Assembly (NCBI GenBank): GCA_040381195.1
Contig: JBEIHR010000010.1
Coordinates: forward strand, 1 to 33,101
Direction: 5' to 3'
DNA from: VGCC01 sp040381195
Lineage (GTDB): Bacteria > Actinomycetota > Actinomycetes > S36-B12
Length of the DNA: 33,101 nucleotides
Shown: positions 8,171 through 15,784 of the stretch, one piece after another
Layout of the letters: each line of letters opens with the position of its first letter
Numbering within the stretch: the stretch's first letter is position 1
Notes under the pieces: model-generated
Database searches by the model: none
What the model was told of the DNA's origin: nothing
Seen by the model: only the letters and a program-made list of their open reading frames with translations
Position numbers and translations under genes: made by a program

Positions 8171-9675
8171 CAGTAGTCCTCATCGATTCCGGCAGACAGG
8201 TCCTCGGGGTCCTCTTCCATGACGACCATGCCGCCCTCACCCCGCTTGGGTAGTTCGGCAGGAGCGGGAAGAAGGACCTTGCGTCCCTTGGGTACGCGCA
8301 TCGGGTCGTCGATGTTGTTGTGCTCCGCGATATCCCGCCAATGCTTGGCGGACTGATACGTGCGGTAGGAGAGGTGGGCCAGGGTGTCACTCTCCAGAAT
8401 CGTCTCGCTCAACTCAGGGGCGAGACCGCCGGACGTGGGGTTAGTCAGGGATCCCGTGCTGGGGTACTGCGTGAGTTGCATCGATCCGATGGCTTTGCTC
8501 GGTGACCCATCCGAGTCGAATCGGACGATCTGGGAGGAAAATTGGGAGACGACGGAGAGCGGCGATATGAACGATCCCCAGAGCAACATCACCAGCGGTG
8601 GTGTGGTCGCCGTTGACCAGAAGGAGTTGCTGTAGTTCTCCACGAGCATGAGCATCTTCTTGAGTTCGCTCATGACGTCGCGTTTCTTGCCGTATCCCAA
8701 GGCCCCCGTGGGTCGCAGATTGATGTCCGTCGACTTCATCAGGAATTCGAATTCCATCTTCATGGGCTGCGGCCCATTCCACTCAAGTGGACCGGACTGC
8801 TCGGAGGAACTCGAATCCGTAATCTCCCAACTCGCTGCCTTGGTGATCTTCATGCTGGCCGGGGGGAGGAAGAACTGGACGGAGTCGTATTCAGCGGCGA
8901 GTACCGCGGCCTGACGGGCGATGGCCGATCCCAGTGAGCCCACACCGAAGGCCTGTCCGAGTGCCGAGGAACCGAGGGTCCACGAACTCATCTTGGCAAG
9001 AAGTTTGCGCGTCACACTTCCGGTATTGGGGATGATGACGAGCTTGCACGGCTCCACCTTCTCCTCGGCGGTGATGGACATGTCCACCATGGGGATACCG
9101 CCACCGAATGTCTCGATGTTGTAACCCGAAAACGTGAACGTCAACGTCTCGATGGAACTTGGCGTGGCGATACCCGTTCCGAACTGGTTGACGACTCCCG
9201 CCTGGAAGGACGGCGCATTCCACGTTTCGGGGAAGCAATTGCGGAACACGATCGTGTACTTCTTCGGGTTGGGCCCTTCAGGAATCTCCACGGTGATGGC
9301 CACGCTGGTCGGACCATTGGTCCGTGCCCAACTGAACCATTCGGTGATGCTCGTGCTGGTACCCGGCGCGTAGGCGCGTGAGAGCGTGACGCGGCCGTAG
9401 GACACTCGTTCCACTTCCCGGAACGTGGTGCGCATGTATCCACCAGCGGGAAGGTCGTTGGTGTTCATCTCCATCGACCCCAGGGCCATGGACTGCCAGC
9501 CGCCACCCAGGGTGGGGTCGCGCGTGGCATCCACGGCGATCGAGAAACCTGTGAAGTACCCGGCCGGGTATCCGGGGTCGTAGCGGGTGGACCCGAAACT
9601 CATCAACCCACTACCCCCGGGGATTGTGGGGACGGGGAGGTTGCCGAGGAATCCCATGAGGTCGGAGATCGACAC
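8170..9675 (-). CDS. cis7: Fused tube-initiator-like / Cis7 tube protein with C-terminal LysM
   Basis: 501 residues with three visible parts. Residues about 40-187 resemble T4 gp19/TIGR02241 tube proteins (GYFTGFSIAVDATRD, a mid-domain TEWFSW, then TVEIPEGPNPKKYTIVFRN and SSIETLTFTFSGYNI). Residues about 208-400 match the CIS tube protein (Pvc7/Cis7) pattern: CKLVIIP, LPPASMKITKAASWEITDSS, LEWNGPQPMKMEFEFLM. Residues about 424-470 are a LysM-like module (LAHLSYRTYQSAKHWRDIAE, then PKGRKVLLPAP). In most eCIS the Cis5-like tube initiator and the Cis7 LysM protein are separate genes, so this looks like a fusion that links hub, first tube ring and LysM. The last 30 residues are acidic. The gene starts two bases after the DUF4157 gene stop. 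Confidence 0.8.
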   Translation of the reverse strand: MSISDLMGFLGNLPVPTIPGGSGLMSFGSTRYDPGYPAGYFTGFSIAVDATRDPTLGGGWQSMALGSMEMNTNDLPAGGYMRTTFREVERVSYGRVTLSRAYAPGTSTSITEWFSWARTNGPTSVAITVEIPEGPNPKKYTIVFRNCFPETWNAPSFQAGVVNQFGTGIATPSSIETLTFTFSGYNIETFGGGIPMVDMSITAEEKVEPCKLVIIPNTGSVTRKLLAKMSSWTLGSSALGQAFGVGSLGSAIARQAAVLAAEYDSVQFFLPPASMKITKAASWEITDSSSSEQSGPLEWNGPQPMKMEFEFLMKSTDINLRPTGALGYGKKRDVMSELKKMLMLVENYSNSFWSTATTPPLVMLLWGSFISPLSVVSQFSSQIVRFDSDGSPSKAIGSMQLTQYPSTGSLTNPTSGGLAPELSETILESDTLAHLSYRTYQSAKHWRDIAEHNNIDDPMRVPKGRKVLLPAPAELPKRGEGGMVVMEEDPEDLSAGIDEDY

Positions 9676-9677
9676 GG

Positions 9678-12600
9678 CTAGCTCCAGTCCCGTGCGATGC
9701 GCCCACGACGCTCACGATCGCGCACGAGTTCTGCGCGCAGTCGAGCACGTATATAGGGATAGAGGTCTGCCGCTTGCCGCTCCAGCCGCTTATAGCGACT
9801 GTCCTTGTCTTTGGTGGCCGCAGGAGGGCCCAGAACCTCCTGCTCGACGCTGCTCACCAGGCCCTGTTCGAGTGCACTGCCCACAGCACCGAGTCCACGA
9901 GACAAGGCACTGGAACGGAGGTCACGCTCGCGACGCTGAACATCTGGTGACATGCCCATGGGTTGCGAGATGACCACCTCCTGCGGACGTGACTGGGGTA
10001 CCGGCGGAGATGCCCACGAACTCCGACTCGGTGCTTCCCGCACTCCGCCGTCGTGTCGGTGATGCAACTCCGGGTGCTCGACGTCACGCGCGGGCCGGGC
10101 CAGCGCCTTCGGCGCGATCGTCTCGCGTGCCCCGGATGCCATCACCTGTTCGACGGCGAGCGCCTTGCCCTCCAAGTCCTGACCCTCCCGGGTGTGCTCA
10201 CCCGGCATAGACCCGTTTCGACCACCCTGCTGCATCACATGGGTGAGTTCGTGAGCGAGCAACTCCTGTCCCCGAGTGCTGGTGAGGGGCGCATCACCGG
10301 CCAGGTAGATCTGACCATCGCGGGTGAAGGCTTCAGCGTTCACCGCGCCCGTCATGTCCGCGGCATGGTCTCCCTCGTGCACGGTCACATGTGTGGGGGG
10401 CTCGCCCACCGAACTGCGTAGCGCTTGCTTGACCTGCTCGGGCACTTCCACTCGCCGAGGTCCGGCGACGCGGGGGGTGGGTGTGCCGGTGAATCCGGCG
10501 AGTCCCGAGGGAACCGTGTCCCGCGCCGAGCCTGCGGGCGCCGGGCGTGATCGTGCACGCCGCTGGATTCCAGTTCTTCCGGCGAGCACCGGCCGGATTT
10601 CGGCCGACTTCGCCTCCCCGCCTCGCGCAGACGGGATGGTCGCGGTGCCTCTGGTACCCACCGTGGTCGCACGTAAGGATGTTGCCGGCGCGTCCACCCA
10701 GGAGTTACTCACCGGCACGGACGGTGTTGGAGACGATGACGCACCCACACCGGTGCCACCACCGTCTGCGTCGGCAACGATTCCGTGCACCCGCGTTTCG
10801 ATATCCGAAGCTGGAGCAGACCGCGCAGACGGCATCGACGCTGGACCATCATCGAACGAACCCTTCGACACTGCCGACGTCACCCCTGCTGGCACTGGTG
10901 CCGCTTGCTGCTCCACCAATCCACCCTCACGTGCGGGGATGGACGAAGACGACTCCGGTGGCGACTGCACCGGCAACCCGGGAGCACTCTCGCGCCCCGA
11001 CGGCGTCGATGCGGATTCGACGAGGTGAGCGAGTTCTTCCACCTCGGGGCCTTCCACCGGATCACGGGAGGGAGTCACAGTCGCCCGCGAGGTCGAGGCG
11101 CGGGGCGACGCCTGCAGCGCGGTCGGAGCCTGCGTTGACCCATCCGAATCGTTGAGGAGGTCCGCGAGCTGCGCCACATCAGTGAACTCCGCCGCAGCAC
11201 GAGAGGTGGTTGCTGTCGGTCGAGGAACCGATGCACGCGGCTGCGCGGGAACTGCACTACCGGTCCGTGATGACGGCGGGGGCGGATCGAAGGATCGCGA
11301 CGATGGGTCCTCGACGTTCGGAGTGGTTGGCATCGGGCGCGAGGACTCACGCGCAGCTGAAATCGACGGAGACACATCGGACACAGGTGCCGTCGTAAGC
11401 GCGGACGGAGCACCCGGAACTGAGGAATCCCTCGGCGACGGCGTCACGGGTGGCGTCACGTCCTGTGACGGGACTGGGGACGCGGGCGTGCGCGGCGAGG
11501 ACACGGCCTCGGGACTCGACGCGGGCGCAGGTGACGCCGTCGTAGACGCAGGAGCGTCGTGCGTTGCATCGACGCGATGCACGAGGTCCATCTCCCTCGC
11601 ACCGACCGAATCCGGCGCTTGGGCGTGGACGGAAGTGCGTGAGGTGCTGGGGCTCTCGACATTCGATGGCAACGAGTTGGGTAGTGAGGTGCCGTCGTTG
11701 GACGGGAGCGACGCCGGCTCACCCTGCAGCGTAGGGACCGGGGCGCCTGCCTGGAGATCATCGATCTCCTCCAGCATCTTCTTCACCGCGGGGGGGAGAT
11801 CGGAATCGTCCTCGTCGGGGACGATCGGTGTGTTGATACGACCTCGGGAACGTCGCCGCTGGAGCGGCGGGGCGTCGGTGCGATCCTGTACGCGGGACGA
11901 CGCGGGTGCGTGGACCAACGCGGAATCAGCATCGGTCACTCCGGGTGTTGCACCGGTTCCGGGGGTGGGCGTTGCCTCGAGAGCAGGAATAGGCATTGAT
12001 GCGGGCGTCATCGGTGGCGCGAATTCGGAACTCGCACGCAGGCCCGGCTCCTGGGGGCCCGACTCGTGAGGTGCCGATTCCTCAGGGGTGGGACTGGTGC
12101 CGGTGTGCTCGCTTGACGGTGCGGACAGGACCCCACCGCCGCGACGCCGCACCACGGACGAGGAATCACCCACACCCGGGAATGTGGAGGGAGGCATCTG
12201 TGGTGCCATGAGCTCGCCAGGGATCGTCTCGGGTGCGCTCTCACGCGCCGACTCGGAAGTCTCCGATGTCGAGGCCGGACGGCGAGCGGGGGGCGGGCTC
12301 GACACGGACCTGTGCACGTCACGACGGGAGGGCAGAGGTGGTCGCTGCGACGAGCGGGGGCGTGCTGCGGCCCGAGAGCGCGGGCTCGAGGTGCGTGCAG
12401 GTGCGGTAGGTGCCGAGAGCTCTTCGTCGACCCACTCGTCGTCCATAGGAGGGATGAAGTGCTCGAGGTCGTCTGCGGCAAAGCGCATACGGCGCCGAGC
12501 CCGACCGGGCACGCGCCCGGTGAGCGAGGCATCGATCGTGTGACCCACCGGCTCGGTGGACACGGCAACCCGCCGGCGCGTGACCAGGAATTCTCTGGGC

Positions 12601-12710
12601 AGTTGCTGGATCAACGAGGGCACGCCAAATGTCGGCATGAGCGGAGGCAGCAGCATGAAGTCACCGCGCTGCTCAGGCATACCGCCGGTTTCCGGCAGGG
12701 TCTCACTCAT
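9678..12710 (-). CDS. DUF4157 (eCIS core) domain protein with long disordered N-terminus
   Basis: 1010 residues. Up to about residue 780 it is low-complexity Pro/Ser/Thr/Ala-rich, interrupted by a few short amphipathic motifs (VAQLADLL, EVEELAHLV). A compact DUF4157 domain follows, with VTVHEGDHAADMTGAVNAEA, then GQELLAHELTHVMQQGG; the zinc-protease HExxH is H820-E821-L-T-H824. About 180 residues of charged helical sequence follow. DUF4157 is strongly associated with eCIS loci, but its function is unsettled. The gene sits between the chaperone/DUF6760 genes and the Cis7 LysM gene, the slot where phage tails encode the tape measure, yet the composition is unlike a coiled-coil tape measure. It could be a tube-packed cargo, a tape-measure substitute or an assembly protease. 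ATG 12710 overlaps the previous stop (ATGA). Confidence 0.88.
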   Translation of the reverse strand: MSETLPETGGMPEQRGDFMLLPPLMPTFGVPSLIQQLPREFLVTRRRVAVSTEPVGHTIDASLTGRVPGRARRRMRFAADDLEHFIPPMDDEWVDEELSAPTAPARTSSPRSRAAARPRSSQRPPLPSRRDVHRSVSSPPPARRPASTSETSESARESAPETIPGELMAPQMPPSTFPGVGDSSSVVRRRGGGVLSAPSSEHTGTSPTPEESAPHESGPQEPGLRASSEFAPPMTPASMPIPALEATPTPGTGATPGVTDADSALVHAPASSRVQDRTDAPPLQRRRSRGRINTPIVPDEDDSDLPPAVKKMLEEIDDLQAGAPVPTLQGEPASLPSNDGTSLPNSLPSNVESPSTSRTSVHAQAPDSVGAREMDLVHRVDATHDAPASTTASPAPASSPEAVSSPRTPASPVPSQDVTPPVTPSPRDSSVPGAPSALTTAPVSDVSPSISAARESSRPMPTTPNVEDPSSRSFDPPPPSSRTGSAVPAQPRASVPRPTATTSRAAAEFTDVAQLADLLNDSDGSTQAPTALQASPRASTSRATVTPSRDPVEGPEVEELAHLVESASTPSGRESAPGLPVQSPPESSSSIPAREGGLVEQQAAPVPAGVTSAVSKGSFDDGPASMPSARSAPASDIETRVHGIVADADGGGTGVGASSSPTPSVPVSNSWVDAPATSLRATTVGTRGTATIPSARGGEAKSAEIRPVLAGRTGIQRRARSRPAPAGSARDTVPSGLAGFTGTPTPRVAGPRRVEVPEQVKQALRSSVGEPPTHVTVHEGDHAADMTGAVNAEAFTRDGQIYLAGDAPLTSTRGQELLAHELTHVMQQGGRNGSMPGEHTREGQDLEGKALAVEQVMASGARETIAPKALARPARDVEHPELHHRHDGGVREAPSRSSWASPPVPQSRPQEVVISQPMGMSPDVQRRERDLRSSALSRGLGAVGSALEQGLVSSVEQEVLGPPAATKDKDSRYKRLERQAADLYPYIRARLRAELVRDRERRGRIARDWS

Positions 12711-12868
12711 CGAGCACCCTCCGAGGCGATCTTGTTGAAGTTCGACACCACGGAAGCCATCCGCCGCCGTACATCATGGGTGAGATCGAGCAAGTCATCG
12801 AACGACCAGTGGAGGTAGTAGGCCAGGAAACCGATCTCCTCCCAGAGGCGATCGGCCCCGACCGTCAC
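12707..12868 (-). CDS. DUF6760-like small eCIS protein
   Basis: 53 residues from a GTG whose first base is the last base of the preceding TAG stop (TAGTG at 12870-12866). A longer in-frame reading would start inside the chaperone gene; the GTG is preferred because the conserved part begins just after it. The core LWEEIGFLAYYLHWSFDDL followed by DLTHDVRRR matches the short DUF6760 family found beside DUF4157 and tail genes of eCIS and related phage tails (helical, about 50-60 residues). No function is established. Its stop overlaps the start of the DUF4157 gene by four bases, so the chaperone, this gene and the DUF4157 gene form a coupled trio. Confidence 0.75.
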   Translation of the reverse strand: MTVGADRLWEEIGFLAYYLHWSFDDLLDLTHDVRRRMASVVSNFNKIASEGAR

Positions 12869-13257
12869 TATTCCCCCGACACACCACCACCCACATCCAC
12901 CAGGATCGCCTCCTGGCAGTTGGGGCAGGTCACCTCGGCCACCGTGGTGCCCTCGGTATTGATTCGGCGGTAGAGGTCCTGCAGGAACGACAGGTCCGTC
13001 GCCCACAGTCCCCCGATGACCTGGTCATCGATGACCGGGAGCGTGCCCAACTTGGTGACCACCCGGGCAAGGAGCAGGAGGCTCATGAAAGCCTCATGCT
13101 CCTTGACCTTCGGGTCCAGAAGGGGCATGAGTTCATCCCGTGCGGTTGCCAACCGCATCGTGCCCTCGCGATGCACGACGCCGCTAGCGTCGACATACCC
13201 ACGGGGCAGGACGAAGTTGAACGTGGTCTGTAGTGGACCTACCTCAGTCACGGTCAT
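12868..13257 (-). CDS. Phage tail assembly chaperone-like protein
   Basis: 129 residues. It begins with FNFVLPRGYVDASGVVHREG and a TMRLATARDEL strand/helix. A helical section (EHEAFMSLLLLARVVTKLG) and the segment IGGLWATDLSFLQDLYRRIN follow, the layout of phage tail/hub assembly chaperones (Mu gp41/T4 baseplate chaperone type). It ends with a single CPNC pair near residue 110, which could bind metal in a dimer. Such chaperones keep tape measure or hub proteins soluble before assembly. A GGAG Shine-Dalgarno lies 8 bases before the ATG. It follows the tube gene, the classical position for a tail chaperone. Confidence 0.75.
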   Translation of the reverse strand: MTVTEVGPLQTTFNFVLPRGYVDASGVVHREGTMRLATARDELMPLLDPKVKEHEAFMSLLLLARVVTKLGTLPVIDDQVIGGLWATDLSFLQDLYRRINTEGTTVAEVTCPNCQEAILVDVGGGVSGE

Positions 13258-13284
13258 GAACCCAACTCCTATCGAATTCGACTA

Positions 13285-13728
13285 TCAGCCTGTCGTCATC
13301 TCCGTGAACGTCATGCTGATCGTGATGTTGATGCCCGTTGCCTCGCCCGCCTTCAGCGAGCCATAGGAAACGCTGGTCACCATCAGGCTGGTGAACTCGA
13401 TGGTCCGCACCGGGGTGCCGTAGGTGTCCTTGTAGACCAGCTTGCCGGTCTTGCGGGCACCCATGAAGTCACCCTTGAGACCGTCGAGGAACCACTTGGT
13501 CACACCACCGTCACCGGTCGCGAGAACCGTGACCTGCAAGTTTCCGGACTGACGCGGGCCCAGCATCTGCTGGATCACGTACTTGCCGGACGCGGTCATC
13601 GACTTCAACTCGATCGTCGCAGTCTCCTGCGCGATGTTGTTCACCTCGATGACATTCGGGATGTTCTGCCCATCGATCGAGAACTCGAACGAATAGGCGG
13701 TTAGGGCTTCACCGTCTACGAGAGCCAT
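13285..13728 (-). CDS. cis1: Inner tube protein (gp19/Hcp-like; Cis1)
   Basis: 147 residues, the normal size for a gp19/TIGR02241 tube subunit. Features are the N-terminal LTAYSFEFSIDGQNIPNVIE, the mid strand GNLQVTVLATGDGGVTKWFL, and the final strands IEFTSLMVTSVSYGSLKAGE then ITISMTFTEM. Hexamer rings of this protein stack into the rigid inner tube that is driven into the target. It is the only stand-alone tube gene in the window; a second tube-like domain is fused into the Cis7 protein. AGGAG lies 7 bases before the ATG, a strong site in keeping with a high-copy structural protein. It follows the sheath gene by 29 bases. Confidence 0.9.
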   Translation of the reverse strand: MALVDGEALTAYSFEFSIDGQNIPNVIEVNNIAQETATIELKSMTASGKYVIQQMLGPRQSGNLQVTVLATGDGGVTKWFLDGLKGDFMGARKTGKLVYKDTYGTPVRTIEFTSLMVTSVSYGSLKAGEATGINITISMTFTEMTTG

Positions 13729-13757
13729 GGAATATCTCCTCTAATGATGAACGTGGA

Positions 13758-15284
13758 CTATTCGGCGATGGACGTGCCACCGGAGAACTGGGACAAGCGG
13801 AAGATCACGAACTCGGCCGGCTTCACCGGTGCGACTCCGACTTCCACGATCACCATTCCGAGGTCGATGCTCTCGGCGGTGTTGTTCTCTCCGTCACACT
13901 TGACGAAGAAGGCCTCCTGCGGCGTAGCGCCGAAGAGTGCACCTGAGCGCCATTCCATCACCAGGAATGAGGAGATCGTGCGGCGAATGCGACCCCACAG
14001 GTTCTCGTCGTTCGGCTCGAACACCGCCCACTGGGTTCCCTGCAGGATCGACTCCTCCAGGTAATTGAAGTAGCGACGCACGTTCACGTAGCGCCACTCG
14101 GCATCGCTTGAGAGCGTGCGCGCACCCCACACGCGGATGCCCCGGCCCGGGAACGACTTGATCGAGTTGACACCCTGCGGATTGAGCATGTCCATTTCCG
14201 GACGGGTCGGTGCGTAGTCGACGCCAACGGCGCCGAGCACAACCTCGTTCGCCGGAGCCTTGAACACGCCACGGGTGTCATCGTTGCGGCTCCACAGACC
14301 CGCGATGTGGCCCGAAGGCGGGAACGAGACGTTCTTGCCCGTGGTGGGGTCGAACATCTGGATCCACGGCCAGTACATGACGCCGAACTTCGAATCGAAT
14401 CCGGCCGTCTTCATGCGCCAGTCGCTCGCCTCTTGTGCGGTGAGACCTCCCGGAGTGTCCAGGATCGCCATGCGATTGCCCATCAACTCACAGTGGGTCA
14501 AGATTCCGGTCTGGATCGCCTTGACTGCGTTGAGGTCGATGAGCCCGCGCGAGTGAGCGGTGACGACGTCGGGCGCGGCCACCATGGTGATCTCTTCAAG
14601 GGTCTCGAATGCAGTGAACCCCGTGCGCTTGGCCGCGTCACCGATCACAGCGGCGGAGTCCACCTTGGCCGCTGGTGCCTTCTCGCCACCCGCAAGTGCA
14701 ACGACTCCATCCTGGAGACCGGAGGCGACGAGCGCCTCGGCGATCGCGTTGGGCTGCAGGCGCACGATCTTGGACTGGACGTTGACCTGGTTGATGACGT
14801 TCGCCGGGCCTGATCCGAGACCACCGGTGTACGACTCCTTTGCCCCACCGTCTGCCGTGACCGTGATCGTGTACTGCGGGTCGCCGCCGACTTCGCCGGC
14901 ACCCTTGACCTCGACCTTGACGCCGGTTGCCTTGGCGTCGATCGCCATGACGTTGACGGCGCTGATCTTCTTATCCGCCTTCGATGGCAGCTCGGCCATC
15001 GGTGCAGCGCTGGGCCGCAGGTCGGTGGGGATGCGCACGATGTACGCGCGGCCACCTCCGTTGTTGAAGAAGCTGTAGACCGCCTTGCCCAACGCGTAGT
15101 TCTCGACCATGTCCCCGAAGGTCTCGGTGAACTGGGTCCAATTGGTCACGTGGACTGGCTGGTTGAACGGTCCGGCTGCTGCGAATCCGACGAAGCCCGC
15201 GATCGCCGTGCCGACACCCGCAATGGGGCGGGTGGACGCGGGGACTTCCTCGACGTAAACGCCCGGCGAGAGATAACTAGGCAT
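13758..15284 (-). CDS. cis2: Contractile sheath protein (Cis2)
   Basis: 508 residues. The N-terminus SYLSPGVYVEEVPASTRPIA with TAIAGFVGFAAAGPFNQPV is the universal tail-sheath signature. The C-terminal core includes GVDYAPTRPEMDMLNPQGVN, then GRGIRVWGARTLSSDAEWRY and VRRYFNYLEESILQGTQWAV, typical of the sheath handshake domain. A less conserved middle domain (about 80-230) is probably surface-exposed. Subunits wrap the tube and contract to fire. This is the first gene of the left operon. GAAGGGA precedes the ATG by 8 bases, and the putative promoter lies in the shared divergent region upstream. A single sheath gene is present, whereas Photorhabdus PVC has three. Confidence 0.95.
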   Translation of the reverse strand: MPSYLSPGVYVEEVPASTRPIAGVGTAIAGFVGFAAAGPFNQPVHVTNWTQFTETFGDMVENYALGKAVYSFFNNGGGRAYIVRIPTDLRPSAAPMAELPSKADKKISAVNVMAIDAKATGVKVEVKGAGEVGGDPQYTITVTADGGAKESYTGGLGSGPANVINQVNVQSKIVRLQPNAIAEALVASGLQDGVVALAGGEKAPAAKVDSAAVIGDAAKRTGFTAFETLEEITMVAAPDVVTAHSRGLIDLNAVKAIQTGILTHCELMGNRMAILDTPGGLTAQEASDWRMKTAGFDSKFGVMYWPWIQMFDPTTGKNVSFPPSGHIAGLWSRNDDTRGVFKAPANEVVLGAVGVDYAPTRPEMDMLNPQGVNSIKSFPGRGIRVWGARTLSSDAEWRYVNVRRYFNYLEESILQGTQWAVFEPNDENLWGRIRRTISSFLVMEWRSGALFGATPQEAFFVKCDGENNTAESIDLGMVIVEVGVAPVKPAEFVIFRLSQFSGGTSIAE

Positions 15285-15397
15285 ACAGGTTTCCCTTCTG
15301 GAATCGAGTGCTCGCGACGGTAACCACGTGCGTCACACCTGCATACCCCCCCCTTTGGGGGGGTGCATCTTCGGCGTTCTCCGGTTACCGTCCGGAC
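15285..15397. promoter_or_regulatory. Mirror-symmetric divergent promoter region of the two eCIS operons
   Basis: A perfect 9-bp inverted pair, ACGGTAACC at 15317-15325 and GGTTACCGT at 15383-15391, surrounds a central palindrome. Each copy contains TACCGT, a good actinobacterial -10 (TAnnnT), pointing outward. On the plus strand it ends 6 bases before GTG 15398 (leaderless start). On the minus strand it precedes a leader of about 25 bases with a Shine-Dalgarno for the sheath. Both -35 regions would fall at the edges of the central palindrome. The symmetry is seen directly; promoter function is inferred. Confidence 0.65.
15340..15368. repeat. C8-TTT-G7 palindrome at the centre of the divergent promoter
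   Basis: TGCATA, eight C, three T, seven G, then TGCAT. It forms an inverted repeat of about 12 bp with one bulged T, centred near 15354.5, essentially the same centre as the outer GGTTACCGT pair. It could be a dimeric regulator's operator or an extruded hairpin. It lies between promoters, not after a gene, so a terminator is unlikely. Confidence 0.7.
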
Positions 15398-15784
15398 GTG
15401 TCCAATCCATTGGTGAGTGGCTCGATGATCAAGTGCAGCATGGGATTGACTCCGTCACCGCTCAACGTTCTTCCGGTCAACCGGGTGATGGCCCAGGGAC
15501 CGCCCGCAGGCAACATCCTGGACAACAAACCGATGGTGAACATCGTGCCCTTCGGCATGTGCCGGTCTATCGCAAACCCAGTTGTCGCATCCGCCACAGC
15601 GGCAGCACTGGGTGTTCTCACGCCCATGCCCTGTGTTCCTGTCACACCAGCCCCATGGATCTCAACTTCACGGGTCCTGGTCGGCGGGTCCCCCATGATC
15701 ACCAAGTCCTCGAAGTGCCTGTGCGTGTGGGGTGGTCAGATCTCGGCCGTGGCCACTCCGGCGGTGACCGTGAAGGCCGGTTAG
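15398..15784 (+). CDS. cis10: PAAR-like spike tip protein (DUF4280; Cis10)
   Basis: 128 residues. The DUF4280/PAAR-like pattern is clear: MIKCSMGLTPSPLNVLP, then GPPAGNILDNKPMVNIVPFG, MCRSIANP, LTPMPCVP and SKCLCVWGGQISAV; the spaced cysteines probably help hold the tip, perhaps with a metal. It sharpens the VgrG-like needle encoded in the opposite operon. An upstream in-frame ATG-like start at 15308 would extend through the palindromic promoter. GTG 15398 is preferred because the conserved sequence starts there and TACCGT ends 6 bases before it, giving a leaderless start. It is the first gene of the right operon, and its stop abuts the next ATG. Confidence 0.85.
   Translation: MSNPLVSGSMIKCSMGLTPSPLNVLPVNRVMAQGPPAGNILDNKPMVNIVPFGMCRSIANPVVASATAAALGVLTPMPCVPVTPAPWISTSRVLVGGSPMITKSSKCLCVWGGQISAVATPAVTVKAG

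Noticed and set aside
7130..8176. 348-codon plus-strand open frame
   Set aside because: Antisense to the spike hub gene, which has clear domains and operon overlaps on the other strand.
15308..15397. Longer N-terminus of the PAAR-like protein starting at 15308
   Set aside because: It would translate the palindromic promoter region, the extra residues match nothing in the family, and GTG 15398 has a well-placed -10 box.
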